From Nectonema munidae (Eukaryota > Nematomorpha > Nectonematoida > Nectonematidae), in the NCBI GenBank assembly GCA_030549495.1, contig JAUIRK010000042.1, forward strand, positions 305,492 to 369,491: a DNA stretch of 64,000 nt, written 5' to 3'. Each line of letters opens with the position of its first letter. The first letter of the stretch is position 1. The notes beneath the pieces are model-generated. The model was given only the letters and a program-made list of their open reading frames with translations, was not told where the DNA came from and did not search any database. Position numbers and translations under genes: made by a program. This document shows positions 10,996 through 22,958 of this stretch, piece after piece.

Positions 10996-12949
10996 AAGTC
11001 AGGTGGCATGTAGACAGCCTCCCATTTAAGATCAAACAAAGCAGATGACTAGTAATTCCTATTTAATTCAATTGAAAGTAAGAGTTAGTCTGCTTTCTTT
11101 TGGGAACATTCGTCAAAAATGGATTAAGCCTAGAAATGATGATGATTCTACGGCACTCATAAGAAACCAGAGTAACCGAGATCTATAAACACTCAGTACA
11201 AATTTATTTATTTTTTCTAACCCGTTCAGAAGAGTTTGGAGACACGAATTTTGAGACCAATCGTGTGCTTTCTATTTCAATGTAGTTTAATATATTAAAA
11301 GCAAACGGTTTTCATTTCTTGGGACATGGATACCACATTGATCCTCAAAGGGTAGAACCGTCGTACAATTTGTATATCACAATTATTTGATAACCATTAG
11401 TTTTCCTTTTTATGAGTTCAGTGAAATTTGACTCTTCATAAACTTGATCATTTACAAACAATTTCGCATGAATTCACATTAAAAAAAGAAATATTTGATT
11501 TCTTATCATTTTTACCTTGAAATATTTCATGGGGTCAGCTAAAAAAATTGGTAATAATCAACTAGAAATTTACAGATGCCGTGGTTGATTATAAAAAATA
11601 GGTCAATAAAGCCGGACCAATTTAATTGGTACATCATTAATACCTAGAATAGAACTCTATTGTTAGAAATGAAAGAAAATTCATGAAAATTGCTATCGAA
11701 TCTAATTGGAATCAATTTAAACATTGTCATTAAAATCATTTCTTATAGTAAAACACAAAAATTTGATGTAAATGTATACTCTAAAAGAGTGATAAATTAT
11801 TTATTAATTAGTACCCAATGCTGATTCTTAATATTAATATTATTTTTTCCACTTTGTTGAAAAAGATTGAGAACAATCACTGATCTAAAACGTGTCATCG
11901 ACTTTGTAAGAATATACTTTAAAATTTCTCTAATGATAAAAAATAAATATGTTTAAAAATTATCATCAAAATGAAGAATTCAAATTTATTTGAGGGATTC
12001 GAATAGATTCTTTTTCTTATGATCATTTCAATATTTTCAATTTTGCATTTTTCATATTTATTAATGTAATGTCTTTAATGTCCCAGGTGTAGAGAGTCGG
12101 TGATCTTAAAGGGATAGGAGGCAGAGTCGAAGTTAGTTTTTTAGTATTAAATTTTTTTAAGAATTTTAAATAAAGAAAAGAATTTGTCTAATTTTTTTAA
12201 AGCATATGGGGGAGTGACACTTCTTTAGACAAAGTTAGAAGCAAAAAGTTTATGTTAAATTTATTAAGTATTTAGAATCTAAGTCGGTTTTTTAACTGCT
12301 TGGAATCTAAGTAGAGTTTTGTGCTCCCCAGCGCTCTAATGAAGGTAGGAATTGAACAAAGCAGCTCAGTGTCTAGGGGAAAGGGCGCAACTAAAACTAT
12401 TGCCTCAAAGTTGATAAATGAATCAAAAACGCAGACATCGTTATAAAAAGGGGGTACATATTTGTAAGAATCCATAAACTAGATCAGTTGAATTTTCCCC
12501 AAAATTAGAATATTATCACATTTGTAATAATAAATAAGTTGCTACAAATTTTAAAGAAAAATAAATATCAATAACAATTTGCTACAATAAAAGCTTAGTA
12601 AAAAAAATTGTACACAAGAATGAATTAAAATGCATGTCAACCTTTTCGAGATACTTTATATAAAAAATAAAGTTCAATTATAATTAATAAGTCAAAGCCC
12701 TTAACCCTCCATAAATAAAATTAAAACTAGCATATTTTAAAAATTCGGTTTTTGTTTTTTAAAAAATTTGGTAAAAAAGCTTGAATGCATTCGAAAGTTT
12801 GAATATATTCTTTGGCCTTAAACACTTCTCTAGCTCAATAATTACCTTCCAGCTTACTTATCTGTCTATATTTTATTATTTCGCCATTAGTTTAAATTGA
12901 TATCGGAGTTTTTGAAAGATAAAAATAAAATAAAACAAAATTTCGTCTA
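10996..12949. other. Intergenic AT-rich stretch
   Basis: Apart from the repeat at 11130-11290 I see nothing definite. A minus-strand frame of 67 codons at 12272-12475 is not recognised. Confidence 0.5.
11130..11290. repeat. Unclassified interspersed repeat, copy A
   Basis: This stretch shares ordered blocks with 21270-21425: ATGATTCTACG, AAACACTCA, TTTATTTATTTTT, TAACC and TTTTGAGACCAATCGT. No ends, hairpin or coding sequence can be defined. It may be the tail of a larger element. Confidence 0.5.
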
Positions 12950-13616
12950 ATCCAGCCACTCGATTAAATTTTTTCATTTTCATAGATTTTTCCAATTTCT
13001 TAAATGACTGGTTTCGCTTATGAGTAGATACCTCACTTTTTAACTAATTTTGTAGATAACTCATTTTTTATTCAGGTTCATTTGATTTTGAAGTAAGAAT
13101 GTGCATGCGGCTGAAGCGCGATGTTGTGATTTGAAACCATCAGTGAAAATTGAAAGCAAGCTGATAGTATTTGTTGTAAGTTGGTGAGCTATAGAGTTTA
13201 GAGCAAGATATCTTGACAGATGTTAGTGTTGTAAGGAGGAGACGAAGAAGTGTAGATTAGCTCAATTGGGTGATTCAATGGTAGGAAATGATAAAATGTT
13301 TTGTTAGGATGAAACTGAATGTAGTACTGAACTGATTGGAATGTTTAGTTTGTGTATAGGTTGGTGAAAGGATGTGGTGGGGGTATAGAGCAGAAAATGA
13401 TTAGGTAATTTTTAAGTTCCGGATTTGAGAGGGCGTGAGTAAGGTTGGTTAGATACTGTGTTTCGATAACTCAAGGTCTTGGGTTCGATCCCGCATCAAG
13501 CCTATATTCTTCATAGTTCGATACAAGCGCCGCAATTGTGCCTTTTCGATGAAAACATCCCTTAGTACCTTTACCTATAATTTTTAAGGAGTGTTTTCTT
13601 TAGATTGAGATGGAGG
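12950..13616 (-). pseudogene. LINE fragment, RNase H part (minus strand)
   Basis: On the minus strand near 13125 the translation FTDGFKSQHRASAA fits the first motif of the RNase H domain (F/YTDGS) that follows reverse transcriptase in I/Jockey-related LINEs. It is colinear with the RT part at 17483-18500 on the same strand. The two parts are separated by the LTR element, and a SINE (13417-13577) is inserted as well. Stops and frameshifts are frequent and the 3' end of the LINE is not defined. Confidence 0.55.
13417..13577 (+). mobile_element. tRNA-derived SINE, copy 2, with 11-bp target duplication
   Basis: The body is flanked by exact TAATTTTTAAG repeats at 13406-13416 and 13578-13588, so its ends are certain. 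The tRNA-like head carries a perfect B box (GGTTCGATCCCG), followed by CATCAAGCC and the shared 3' body. The element is 161 bp long and has no A tail. It was inserted into the LINE remnant. Confidence 0.85.
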
Positions 13617-13618
13617 GG

Positions 13619-13924
13619 TGTAGTATAATTCAAGCCTTCAAGCATCACTTCACCTTTTCCATTATCAAATCTCCTCTCCACATATTTTATCACTCGAGCT
13701 TAATTGTAAAAACCTTGCCATTAACTTCAATTATACAAATCATGTTAATATATATTGCACTCATTTTCTATCTGTTTATTCACCTTGTTGTCCTGTTCGT
13801 TGTTGCTTGTTTTCTCACTCCTGATGTTAGTAAGACATTTCACTTCTTTCTTTTGCACTTTTATACCAACTACATTTCAGGGTGTTAAATAAAGAGTTTA
13901 TTTTGTATCGCTTTTATCACAACA
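13619..13924 (+). repeat. 5' LTR of the Ty3/gypsy-like element
   Basis: This 306-bp repeat matches 17186-17477. The last 150 or so bases, from CTGTTTATTCACC onward, are identical between the two LTRs, while the first half differs by several small indels. An AATAAA lies near the end (GGTGTTAAATAAAGAG). Confidence 0.85.
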
Positions 13925-16900
13925 TTTTTAACACCTAAACATCAACATGAAATTTACGTCTGTTTAGTTATCAAATGATAGATAATAAGTCGTGCAGCTC
14001 GTCCTTACACACTAATGGAATGTCTAAGGCTAATTTGTTTCGACCCTCTGTTTTTGAGGTTTTACCCGGTCTGTCTAACTCAGAAAGTTCTTACAAACAG
14101 TTCAAACGGGGATTTAACAAATTTTTAGAAAGTATTGCTCCCCCTCTTACCGATCAAGCCGATTGTTTAGAACTGCTCTTTAGATACATTTCAAATGAAA
14201 TATATGTTTGGTTTCAGAGGTTTCACGTTTTCTGAAGCGATAGATCATTTAGACAAACGTATACAAAGGAGAGGAACACATTTATGCTAGACATCTACTA
14301 ATGAATCGAAAGCAAAATGAAATTGAAGAGATAGATACATATATATCTGAGTTAAGGAAAATGGTAAGGGACTGTAAAGTAAAAGCTGTAAGCGCTGATG
14401 AGCATCAGAGTATGTTGGTTTTGGATTCTTCGTAACGGGTCTAAAGACCCCTCAATAAGGACAAGAATACTTGAGGCTGATTACTCATTAGAGGAAGCCA
14501 TTAATTTAGCTAGGTCATTAGAGTTTGCAAAGAAAAACTCATTAGCGTATAAGGATAATTCTTTTGTTTCAGCTGTAGTTTCAGAAACAAAAGAACACAG
14601 TTCGGCTTCAACATTTTTGACTGAAAAAATTTCAAATACAGCGATACGTAGAGAATGTTATAACTGTGGTAATCCTGTACATTCTAAGATACTTGCCCCG
14701 CACGTTTTATAGTATGTCACTCTTGTGGCAAAATTGCCATTTTTCAAAAATGTGTATGTCTAAAAAAAGTTTAATGTTAAACAAACTTTTTAAAAACACA
14801 GTCAGCTGCCATTTTAAAAGTCCCAACAATGTTAAACTAGCGACCCTCAATTTATCATCACGATTTTTCCGACCAATTTTTATAAAAGGAAAAGAATTAA
14901 GAGCGCTTATTGATACCGGATCAGAATTATCCTTTATAAATGAGAAAATTGTATTTGATTTAAATCTACGAATAAAGCTTTGTAATAAATTTACTGTAGA
15001 ATTGGTTCAAAAATCTAGTTTGATAATTAATTCCTTTATCCTTACAGATATAATGTTTGAAGGGCGCTCTTATAAAAGTGTTAAGCTTTTAATAATGAAA
15101 ACTTTGATAAGCGATGTAATTCTTGGTGAAGATTTCCAAGTAAAACACAAAAGCTTAGTAGTTAACTTTGGTGGGCCTTTAGAATCATTGAAATTGTGTG
15201 CTTTAAAACCTCTTAACTTCCATATCCTCAACTTTTTCCAATTTGTCTAAGAGTTGCAAACTATACTATAGTTTTAAATTTAGTAAAATATTTATTGCTC
15301 AAGAAGTTCAAAGGCTACTTGGCAAAAATAATTAGACATAGTAATAGTCCTTGCGCGCTAGTTTGTGGTGGTATGAAGTGAATAAACAATGTCTAGTTAC
15401 ATACAACAGTTATAAATATTCTTCCTTAGATCCTAGTTCGAATTGTGATATTATTCAGAAGGTTTCACATTACAATTTTTTTCGAAACTTGACTGCTTCA
15501 GCATAAAATAGAGATTTCTCCAGATGAAAGGAGTTTACGTTTATATAATTTTATGAATTTATCGTATCCGTTTGGTTACTAGGCTTTGTTTTTTCGTGTT
15601 ATAAACTATATTATGAAGGTTGGTGTTGAGGTATCTTGATGATATTACAGTGTGGTAAACGAAAGGTGTGGATTTGGAAAAGTTTATGTCGGTTGTTGAG
15701 AAATACGGTCTTACGTAAATAAGAAAATGTGTTTTCTCAACTGACAAAATTAACTTGTTGGGTATGAAATTAAGAATGTACAATTTCGCCTGACTAAGAG
15801 GATTGGGTTGTGGTTATGTTAAATAGTAAAAAGAGTTAGAAGTGTTCTAGGTTTATTCGTATTATGTAAATTTATACCTCATTATTGAAAGTATTCTTTT
15901 TTATTAAATTTTTCTAAATTTCCATTAAGTAAAAATAAAAAATCTTTTGAAACTTGAAAACTTCTTTATCTAAATCTTCGTTATACTCCATATCGAAAAT
16001 TCAATTTCACGTTAAAGTTAGATTTAGCTTTGCTATTTTAGTAAAAAGAAGAGGTAGACTCAGAATTTTACAATGGAAAATTATCCTTCTATAGAAAAGG
16101 AAGCCTTAGTAGTGTATAATAAAATCTGTTGTGGTTCATATTAAATCTCTTTTTATGATTAGAGTTAGTAAATAAAAATTAAAATTGTCCGTTGGAGTGA
16201 ATTGTTTAGGTAGTATTAACTATAGAGGAAAAAATTAAGTCTATTTTCACTGTTTTTCTATCAGGGTAAATAAAGAGTTACTCAACTTTCTTGGTTATTG
16301 TTCTTAGTTAAGACAAGAAATCATATTCCTTAAGAAGTAGAGAAATTAATAACTTGTGTTCCATTTGTTAGAAGTAAAGCCTCGTTTTTATAAACTCCTG
16401 ACTCTCTTTATCAGAGAACCCATTTAATTATCAATAGATTATAAAGACACCCACTATAAAAAATACCTATTCACTGTTATTGTGAATACAGTAGGTTCGT
16501 TTGCCTTTCATGTAAATACGTGATAAAAAATAAGAAATCTTTTTAGTATTTTCCTTTTTGGTTTAAAATTATTCATTCAGATAGGGGTACCATTTTACTT
16601 AAAGAATTTGAAGATTGGTTGAAAAATCACGTATAGTCCCCTCTCATACATCCTATCATCCTACTACCTATTAAGCAAAGGGGTTATTTGGAGGTCTTTA
16701 GTTCTTGTGTAAAAATAAAGGTTTACCCTTATCTCAGTGGGAAGAAGTTCTACGGTTTTATTCTAAGGTGTTATTATCACCCCTAACGAAACACAAAGGT
16801 CTATTTATTCACCGTCGTAGGACCTCTAATGGGACATTGAACTGGTGCTAAGCTGGCGTTTATTTAAAAATTTAAATTTTAAAATAGAGTCCCCAGTAGA

Positions 16901-17185
16901 AGAAGTGGAGCTTATTGAAGCAATCATAATTCCATGCATTCGTAAGAGTGTGGTCGGGAAACGAGTGTTTCACTTCTAGACTTAGCACCTAAAACTTGTT
17001 GTGTAAAGTAATCAAAATAAAATCATAAATGGAGAAGATAACAAGAGAAGTAAAAAATTGCAAAAACTGAAGATGATGTTCAAAGTAATGAAGAAATGGA
17101 TGGAACTGATGAGTATGCCTAGAAGATCAACAAGAATCAAAAACCCGCAAAAGATTCACTTCGGAAGATTACCTAGGAGGGAAGA

Positions 17186-17477
17186 GTGTATATAATTCAA
17201 CTTCAACATCATTACTTTTATTATAAATCTCCTCTCCACTTATTTTATCACTGAGCTTAATTGTAAAAACCTTGCATTAACTTCAATTATAAAATCATTT
17301 TAATATATATTGACTCATTTTTATCTGTTTATTCACCTTGTTGTCCTGTTCGTTGTTGCTTGTTTTCTCACTCCTGATGTTAGTAAGACATTTCACTTCT
17401 TTCTTTTGCACTTTTATACCAACTACATTTCAGGGTGTTAAATAAAGAGTTTATTTTGTATCGCTTTTATCACAACA
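17186..17477 (+). repeat. 3' LTR of the Ty3/gypsy-like element
   Basis: This 292-bp repeat ends ATCACAACA directly before the AGGGG target duplication. It is somewhat shorter than the 5' LTR through small deletions in its first half. Confidence 0.85.
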
Positions 17478-17482
17478 AGGGG

Positions 17483-18500
17483 TAATGTGTTATTAGAGGA
17501 TAATTCAAGTTTTTATGGTTAGTGTGATCGGAATTGGTGATAGAAAGAAGACACATGCGATGAATTTTATTAAGAGAGTAAGGGAAAACTAATGTTTCGA
17601 CTCTGAGCCCCATGAAAGAATTCCATATTTGAGAACAGGGAAAATGAGACTTTGATAAATGAACTTTGTGATTTTTGGAGAAAGTCCCCATTTGTAAGAA
17701 TCGTTTTTAAGAGAGAAAAGAGTTTTGACTAATTTTTGAGAAGTGTTTTTGAAATGAGTAGAGAATTTTATGTTGGGTTGGAATGTGAACTCAAGATATT
17801 TTACTTGGTTCTGTGGATCTAATGTGTTTGTTGTGTTGAGTTGCAAGGGTAATGGTATAATTCTTTTGCGTGTGAAATGAATTAAGTAGCATTTATTATT
17901 TTGTATTGCTGTGTTTTGATTTGGATTTGTTTTAGTAGGGAAAGGGATTGTTGTAGTTTTTCGGTTTGCCCAGAACTTGAAAATGAAAAAAGAAGGTCGT
18001 CGGAATATCTCTGGGAAAAATTAGAGTTGTTGTTGATAAATGCCAGGAGACGGTTGATGAGTATTAACCAAAGTAAGAGTCGCATAAGCTGTCACCTTGA
18101 GAAGTAGAGAGAGAGAGAGCTCGCGAATATATAAGTTGTTGTTGTTTTGAATTAGAATGCGATTGCTAAGGTAATTGTGAATGAACTTTATCATGTATGT
18201 GGGGTAGGTATTATCTATGAGGTTGCTAATGATAGCTGGGTTCTAGGCAGTGCTAAAAGCATTCTCGATATCTAGGAATAGATTTAAGGCTGTTTTATGG
18301 TTTGTTAGTGCAGATTTGAGGTAAAGTGTAAGGCGAGAAAGAGCTAATTCTATGTTTTTATTGGGAAGATAGGCGAATTGGTTAGTCTTAAGCAAATGTT
18401 AAATAATTGAAGTATATGAGGATAGATAATATGGTATGCTTTGTGAACGTATTTCATGGATAAATGTTGCTGGTTTGGATTGAGCCATAGTAGCAAATCT
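17483..18500 (-). pseudogene. LINE reverse transcriptase fragment (minus strand)
   Basis: Read from high to low coordinates, the translation shows NQFAYLPNKNIELALSRLTL (RT palm entry), then LNLFLDIENAFSTA (the D..KAFD motif), then YSDDLLFSFSSS (a form of YADD), then VKYLEFTFQPNI and KYGILSWG (thumb). This order is that of a non-LTR reverse transcriptase of the Jockey/I type. Several stops and frame changes are present. The LTR element separates it from its RNase H part at 12950-13616. Confidence 0.75.
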
Positions 18501-19829
18501 CTAAATATATATTTTACTGATAAGTTTTTTGAAAAAATAATAAACTTTCAATTGATGTATATAAAATTATGTAAAATATTTTAAATTTCTCCATTAAAGA
18601 ATACAACTGATTCTAGGCGCCTAAAAGAATGGGGCCCTTATTTTTATGGGGCAAAGTACACTAGAGAAATGAGCTTTGCTAAGTTGGGTGTTTGGATGAG
18701 TGCTGCAAGCCATTAATAAAATTTAGAAAATGAGGAAGTGTTTAGTCCATTCTTAGAGTTAGAAAGCTCTCTATTAGTTTCATAGAATGTATCCTCTTTT
18801 TGAAGAGTATATTTATAGACTATAAAGATGAAAATAGAAAAATATTGAACGAGTCACACATTGAATGAAATAATTAATATTAAAAAGCTAGGCAATCTAG
18901 AAATCAAATTCATGTATTGCTTCAACGTGAAAATACCTATACAATAAAATATTTTATCTGTGAAAAGAAACTTTCATGTCTCTGTGACATTATTTGTAAA
19001 ATACTATACTTAAATTACTATCAATAAAAAAGCTATGACCTCAAGCAATGAAGATAATTTAAATTAAATATAAATATAAAAGAAAAGAATAGTTTTCATA
19101 TATTGTTGTATTTAGAAGAAGTAGAAGAAATAATGAAAATTAGCGTAGCTTAATTCTACGATTATCATGTCGGCGCTATCAAAATAATATAAATCAATTC
19201 TCTTAGCACGTATTCCTTAAATGGACAGTAGTGCTATGCTACTCAATCTAGCACTGGTAATAGAATTTGTGAGAAATATTTTAACTTGTTTTATTTTAGA
19301 AAAGTTTCTTTGGTAACAAATAGAGTGACAGAAAATAATAATTTATACATACAGTCATATACAAAACTATAAGGACATATGAATGTTAAGAATAGATATG
19401 TTGGCTGTTTGTGAAAAAAAAGCGTATTCACGGAGACTTATTATTAGTGACAAAACAGGAACTTCTAGTCGTCATGATTCATCTCTACCACACTGGCTAT
19501 GTTATAACGAAAGACAACGTAACTGCAGTTTCAAAAAATATAGAAATGTCTGCAAGTTTGTCTGTGAACGGTGTCAAATTTCACAACATCCTCACTCTTT
19601 CAAACTTACCACAATAATTCTCAAGTTTACTTTACAATTTTTTGTACCTTTGTTTTGTTTTAATTCTTTTTGCTATTTTATACGCCGATATGGGACAAAC
19701 GCCCCCCATTGTAAAATCTTTATATATGAATGTTTTGATCAAATTTTCATTTTTTATTTAAAATTGATGTTATATTTTGTTTGAGTAATAAGCTCTCATA
19801 TAAATATCTCATGAAAACTTATTTGGGAG
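18501..19829. other. AT-rich stretch without a recognised gene
   Basis: Two overlapping plus-strand frames occur at 19383-19784 (133 codons) and 19411-19617 (68 codons). Neither resembles a family I know and neither has splice or promoter context that decides the matter. The sequence ACAGTCATATACAAAAC near 19352 could be a transposon end, but no partner was found. Confidence 0.4.
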
Positions 19830-20170
19830 GGAAAGGGACATCCAGCGATACTCTTATCCAACCATCTTCCTCCGTGAAATATTTAGGGCTCACCTTTTAA
19901 TCGAACCTCAAAAGGTCACCAAACTTTAAAAACTTATCTACAACTCTTTTCTCTACACTATTTTCTTTTATTTAAGACCTATATTCTTTAACACCCATCT
20001 ACTACCTTCACGCAATCAATCATCCCTTAAAACTACCACCTCAAAAATCCAGCTTTCTACACTTCAAACTCCCTCAACAACTAACCAATTTCTCCAGTCA
20101 CTCTTAATCAATTCGCAAGCCAAATCATTACAATTTTCTCAAACTTCAACTTTATACCTTTTCAAGCATA
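19830..20170 (+). pseudogene. LINE fragment (RT thumb region)
   Basis: The translation SSVKYLGLTF, then SNLKRSPNFKNLSTTLFSTL, parallels the minus-strand LINE at 17.6-17.85 kb (NQVKYLEFTF, then KFSTHFKNTSQKL). The LKTPIY-type run that follows is worn and interrupted by stops. It appears to be a second copy of the same or a related LINE in the opposite orientation. Confidence 0.5.
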
Positions 20171-20760
20171 TGGAAATGTCCGATAGTGCTTAGATATTTC
20201 TTCCTACCTACCTACCTTATCCTGTTTGAAAATGTCATTTTTCTCTTAGATGAGCTGCAATGCAAGTGTGTAATCTACAAAATGAAATATGCGGCTTATA
20301 TTCGAAGTCGTTTGCAAGGAAATTTGTATGCTTCAATTTCTGAAATAAAATTAGTCAGTACCTTTAATTTGCTAGAAGCATAAATCAATATTAATACTGG
20401 ATATATAGGTTTTTTATTTGGATACATAATGGAAAATTTATTTTAGTTTTATTACCATCAGTTTAGAAAGATGCTGATCAAAAAATTAAGAATCTTAAAT
20501 TATTTGGCATTGCAGTTGTGAAAGAAAGTTTATGAGGGAAGAGGACAAATTTTTATTTTTTCATTATCCAAAATGCATATGTACCGCTTTTTATATTTCA
20601 TATAAACCTCTTTAAATGTATTTCCTATTTTTCTTAGGCAATTTAATTGATAGAAAAGGATTAAAAAAATTATATACCGTTAAATATTATAAAAAAAAAA
20701 CATTCTAAATTTTAATAACTATCATGTATCTTCATTTTAATCTAAAAAAAATGTATACTA

Positions 20761-20910
20761 AAGAGATAGAGATACAGTGGGGTGTTTCATCAAAAAGGCA
20801 CGATTGTGCCGCTTGTACCGAACTATGAGCAAAGTAGGCTTGATGCGGGATCGAACCCAAAACCTTGAGTTATCGAAACCCAGTATCTAACCAATCTTCC
20901 TCACGCCTTA
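20761..20910 (-). mobile_element. tRNA-derived SINE, copy 3, with target duplication TATACTA
   Basis: Exact TATACTA repeats at 20754-20760 and 20911-20917 bound a 150-bp minus-strand copy. Read on its own strand it has GGTTAGATACTGG, a B box GGTTCGATCCCG, CATCAAGCCT, and the CATAGTTCGGTACAAGCGGC body. It is the best match to the copy at 13417-13577. Confidence 0.85.
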
Positions 20911-20949
20911 TATACTAGCTTACCTAATCTTTACAGGGCCCATTTAAAA

Positions 20950-21040
20950 AACCTTGGTGAATTAGTGGTTGGAGCGTGGTGTCTCTACTCAAGATAGAGT
21001 TGGTCTCATTTCGATTCATTTCTTCCCTTGGATGGGATAC
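20950..21040 (+). mobile_element. Second tRNA-like SINE type (possible)
   Basis: TTAGTGGTTGGAG resembles a tRNA A box and TCATTTCGATTC a worn B box about 50 bases later. The sequence differs from the main SINE family. No target duplication was identified. Confidence 0.35.
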
Positions 21041-22111
21041 CAACAACTAAAAAAATAATAAAAAACGGTTCCTCTGAACTGAATACACTTTTTCATCCTT
21101 GTTAAGTTAACTTTACTTCTTTCACTATTCGTCAACTTATATATTCTTTTTTTTAATGAGTGATGTTAATTAGCAAGTATAGTTTCACCTAAGTAGTGCA
21201 ATGGCCCACGTTTTTCCCCTAAATATTTTTTATCTTGACAATAGTTCTAAGGGAAGTTAAAAGGATTTGATGCAAATGATTCTACGATAAATCATATCCA
21301 ACAAGACCAATCGATACCGAGAAACACTCATTACAGTTTTATTTATTTTTCTTAACCATTTCTTAATCATTTAAGACTTTAAAATTTTGAGACCAATCGT
21401 CTGCATTCTTTTTAAATTTAGTTTTACATATTTCTTCGAATCTTGGTGTAAATCTGCAAAGCTGGATCATCAGGAGAACGAGCCATCAGGAGAACGAGCA
21501 GAGTTTCGTGACAAATTATGAAGTGAGCTCCACAGTATCTTTTTTTATCGAAGTACCACAATTAGATGACACTTCGCTATCATTTAGTGTTTGACAGCTA
21601 TGACGAACAACTATATACATATTTCAACGATTCATGTATCCACAGATGATGATCCAGTAGGCTACAAGAAATTAAAGCAATGCATCGTCCCACAGCTAGC
21701 TAAGTTAGCTTGTAAATATCTACAAATATGATTTTACTAAATAAAATCAGAATTAAATCGGACTTTGAAGAATCAAAATCCGAATTTTAAAAATGACAGA
21801 ATCAGAATAAAAGTTGTAATTAAAAATGACAGAATCATAATCTAGATTCGCCCCAAACCCTGGTATAGATCAAAAATTTCAAATTTTGTTTCTTATATTT
21901 CTTAGTGCATAAAATCTAAATTATATCTAAAATATGCTTTTATTAATAGAATAAATCAAACGTCAATTAAATCAGAAACAAATTTGCTTTGTAAGGAAAA
22001 ATCACTCTAAATGAAAAAAGTTGTCACGAACACTGGTAAAAGTATCATGATTGTATAAATATGACTGTTAGGTCTTTTTTCAACATTAGAAAAATGAAAT
22101 GAAAATAAGTG
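21041..22111. other. AT-rich intergenic stretch
   Basis: It includes repeat copy B (21270-21425) and a short tandem duplication of CATCAGGAGAACGAGC near 21466-21498. No gene was recognised. It forms the region downstream of the bL36m gene. Confidence 0.5.
21270..21425. repeat. Unclassified interspersed repeat, copy B
   Basis: It shares ATGATTCTACG, GAGAAACACTCA, TTTATTTATTTTTCTTAACC and TTTTGAGACCAATCGT with 11130-11290 in the same order and orientation. A longer insert lies before the last block. Confidence 0.5.
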
Positions 22112-22117
22112 TTTATT
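22112..22117 (-). terminator. Polyadenylation signal AATAAA
   Basis: AATAAA on the minus strand lies two bases past the bL36m stop codon (22119-22121). That implies a very short 3' UTR. Confidence 0.55.
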
Positions 22118-22118
22118 A

Positions 22119-22511
22119 TTATTTATCAAGAGGAACATTCTTGAACTTTTCATTCCATTGACCTGTTCCGACGCCACCATATTGAACACGGTAATAATTT
22201 GAAAGGAATTGATAACTTTTATACTTTCCAGTTTTATAAGGATTGACATAGCCTAATGGAGTGAACGTTCGAAAATCTTTGTAACTAAGAGGATATCGCT
22301 TGATTCCCATAACTTTATGCCTTCCAAATTTTGTGCAGCCAATGTAGTAGCGGCCATTTTCTTCATTAAAATACTTGAAACAACAATCACACCTCTTTTT
22401 CAAAGCCATCCTCATTTTGAGTCCACGTGTGAAAATTGAATTAACAGTGGAACCGAAGACATTCGCTGAGCTTAGCAGTGTTGGAATTAAGAATGCCATG
22501 CTTCTAAACAT
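22119..22511 (-). CDS. MRPL36: Mitochondrial ribosomal protein bL36m
   Basis: This is a 130-codon single-exon frame. Residues 1-30 (MFRSMAFLIPTLLSSANVFG and on) are hydrophobic and basic without acidic residues, as in a mitochondrial presequence. Residues about 31-58 form the bL36 core: GLKMRMALKKRC, then C-x2-C, C and H in the order of the L36 zinc ribbon, ending TKFGRHKVMG where bacterial L36 has AEPKHKQRQ. Between the second and third cysteine there are 14 residues, against about 12 in bacterial L36. The final 70 residues (after MGIKRY) extend beyond the family's usual end and are rich in Tyr and basic residues. The protein would be part of the large mitoribosomal subunit. The first ATG is used. 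Neighbours are transposon debris and no operon applies. The core match is good; the extension is unexplained. Confidence 0.75.
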   Translation of the reverse strand: MFRSMAFLIPTLLSSANVFGSTVNSIFTRGLKMRMALKKRCDCCFKYFNEENGRYYIGCTKFGRHKVMGIKRYPLSYKDFRTFTPLGYVNPYKTGKYKSYQFLSNYYRVQYGGVGTGQWNEKFKNVPLDK

Positions 22512-22958
22512 GACGAATATAATCCTAAAGGCGAGAAATCATTTTCAAATAGTTTGGAATTGAAGGTACTAAAAACTAATAGATTTATTCAGTAGCATTC
22601 TTGTATTCAGAAAATTATTTTATTAAAAATAATCATCATGATTAACAAGGTGACTATTATTAAGGAAGTTTGATTTTAAAAGGTAATTCATGTTACATTG
22701 AATTTCTAATATTTATCTATTTACAAAAATAACTATCTCAGATAAACTGGAAGGAAAACAAGGATAAAAGATAGATACTTCATTTTAAGAATAGGGCTAT
22801 CGCCCAAACCCCTCCCCCAGAATACGCCACTAACTCAAAATGAATTTGGAACAAGAGGGCACAAAGTAATAGTGATTCTCAATAACATGTATATTACATT
22901 AAGAGTGCAATTATATAGTTGTTTGTTTGTGAAGATATAACTAAAAAAATAAATATAC
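22512..22958. other. Region upstream of bL36m
   Basis: The stretch is AT-rich. A reversed transposon end of the CAGTGGCGTA type (GGGGGAGGGGTTTGGGCGAT on the minus strand) lies at about 22800-22843. The promoter of bL36m should lie in the first part, but no clear TATA or initiator is decisive. Confidence 0.4.

Larger units (their letters stand above)
13619..17477 (+). mobile_element. Ty3/gypsy-like LTR retrotransposon, decayed
   Basis: Two LTRs (13619-13924 and 17186-17477) begin TGTA and end ACAACA. The element is flanked by the exact 5-bp target duplication AGGGG at 13614-13618 and 17478-17482. The interior shows, in order, a gag-like region from about 13975, a zinc knuckle near 14659, an aspartic protease near 14920, traces of reverse transcriptase (about 15290-15900) and RNase H (about 16070-16130), and integrase (about 16320-16700). 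That order is Ty3/gypsy. At 3.9 kb it is shorter than an intact element and is broken in many places. It inserted into a minus-strand LINE. Confidence 0.85.

Noticed and set aside
19383-19784. 133-codon frame as a host gene
   Set aside because: It has no family similarity and no supporting context, and an overlapping frame is equally plausible.
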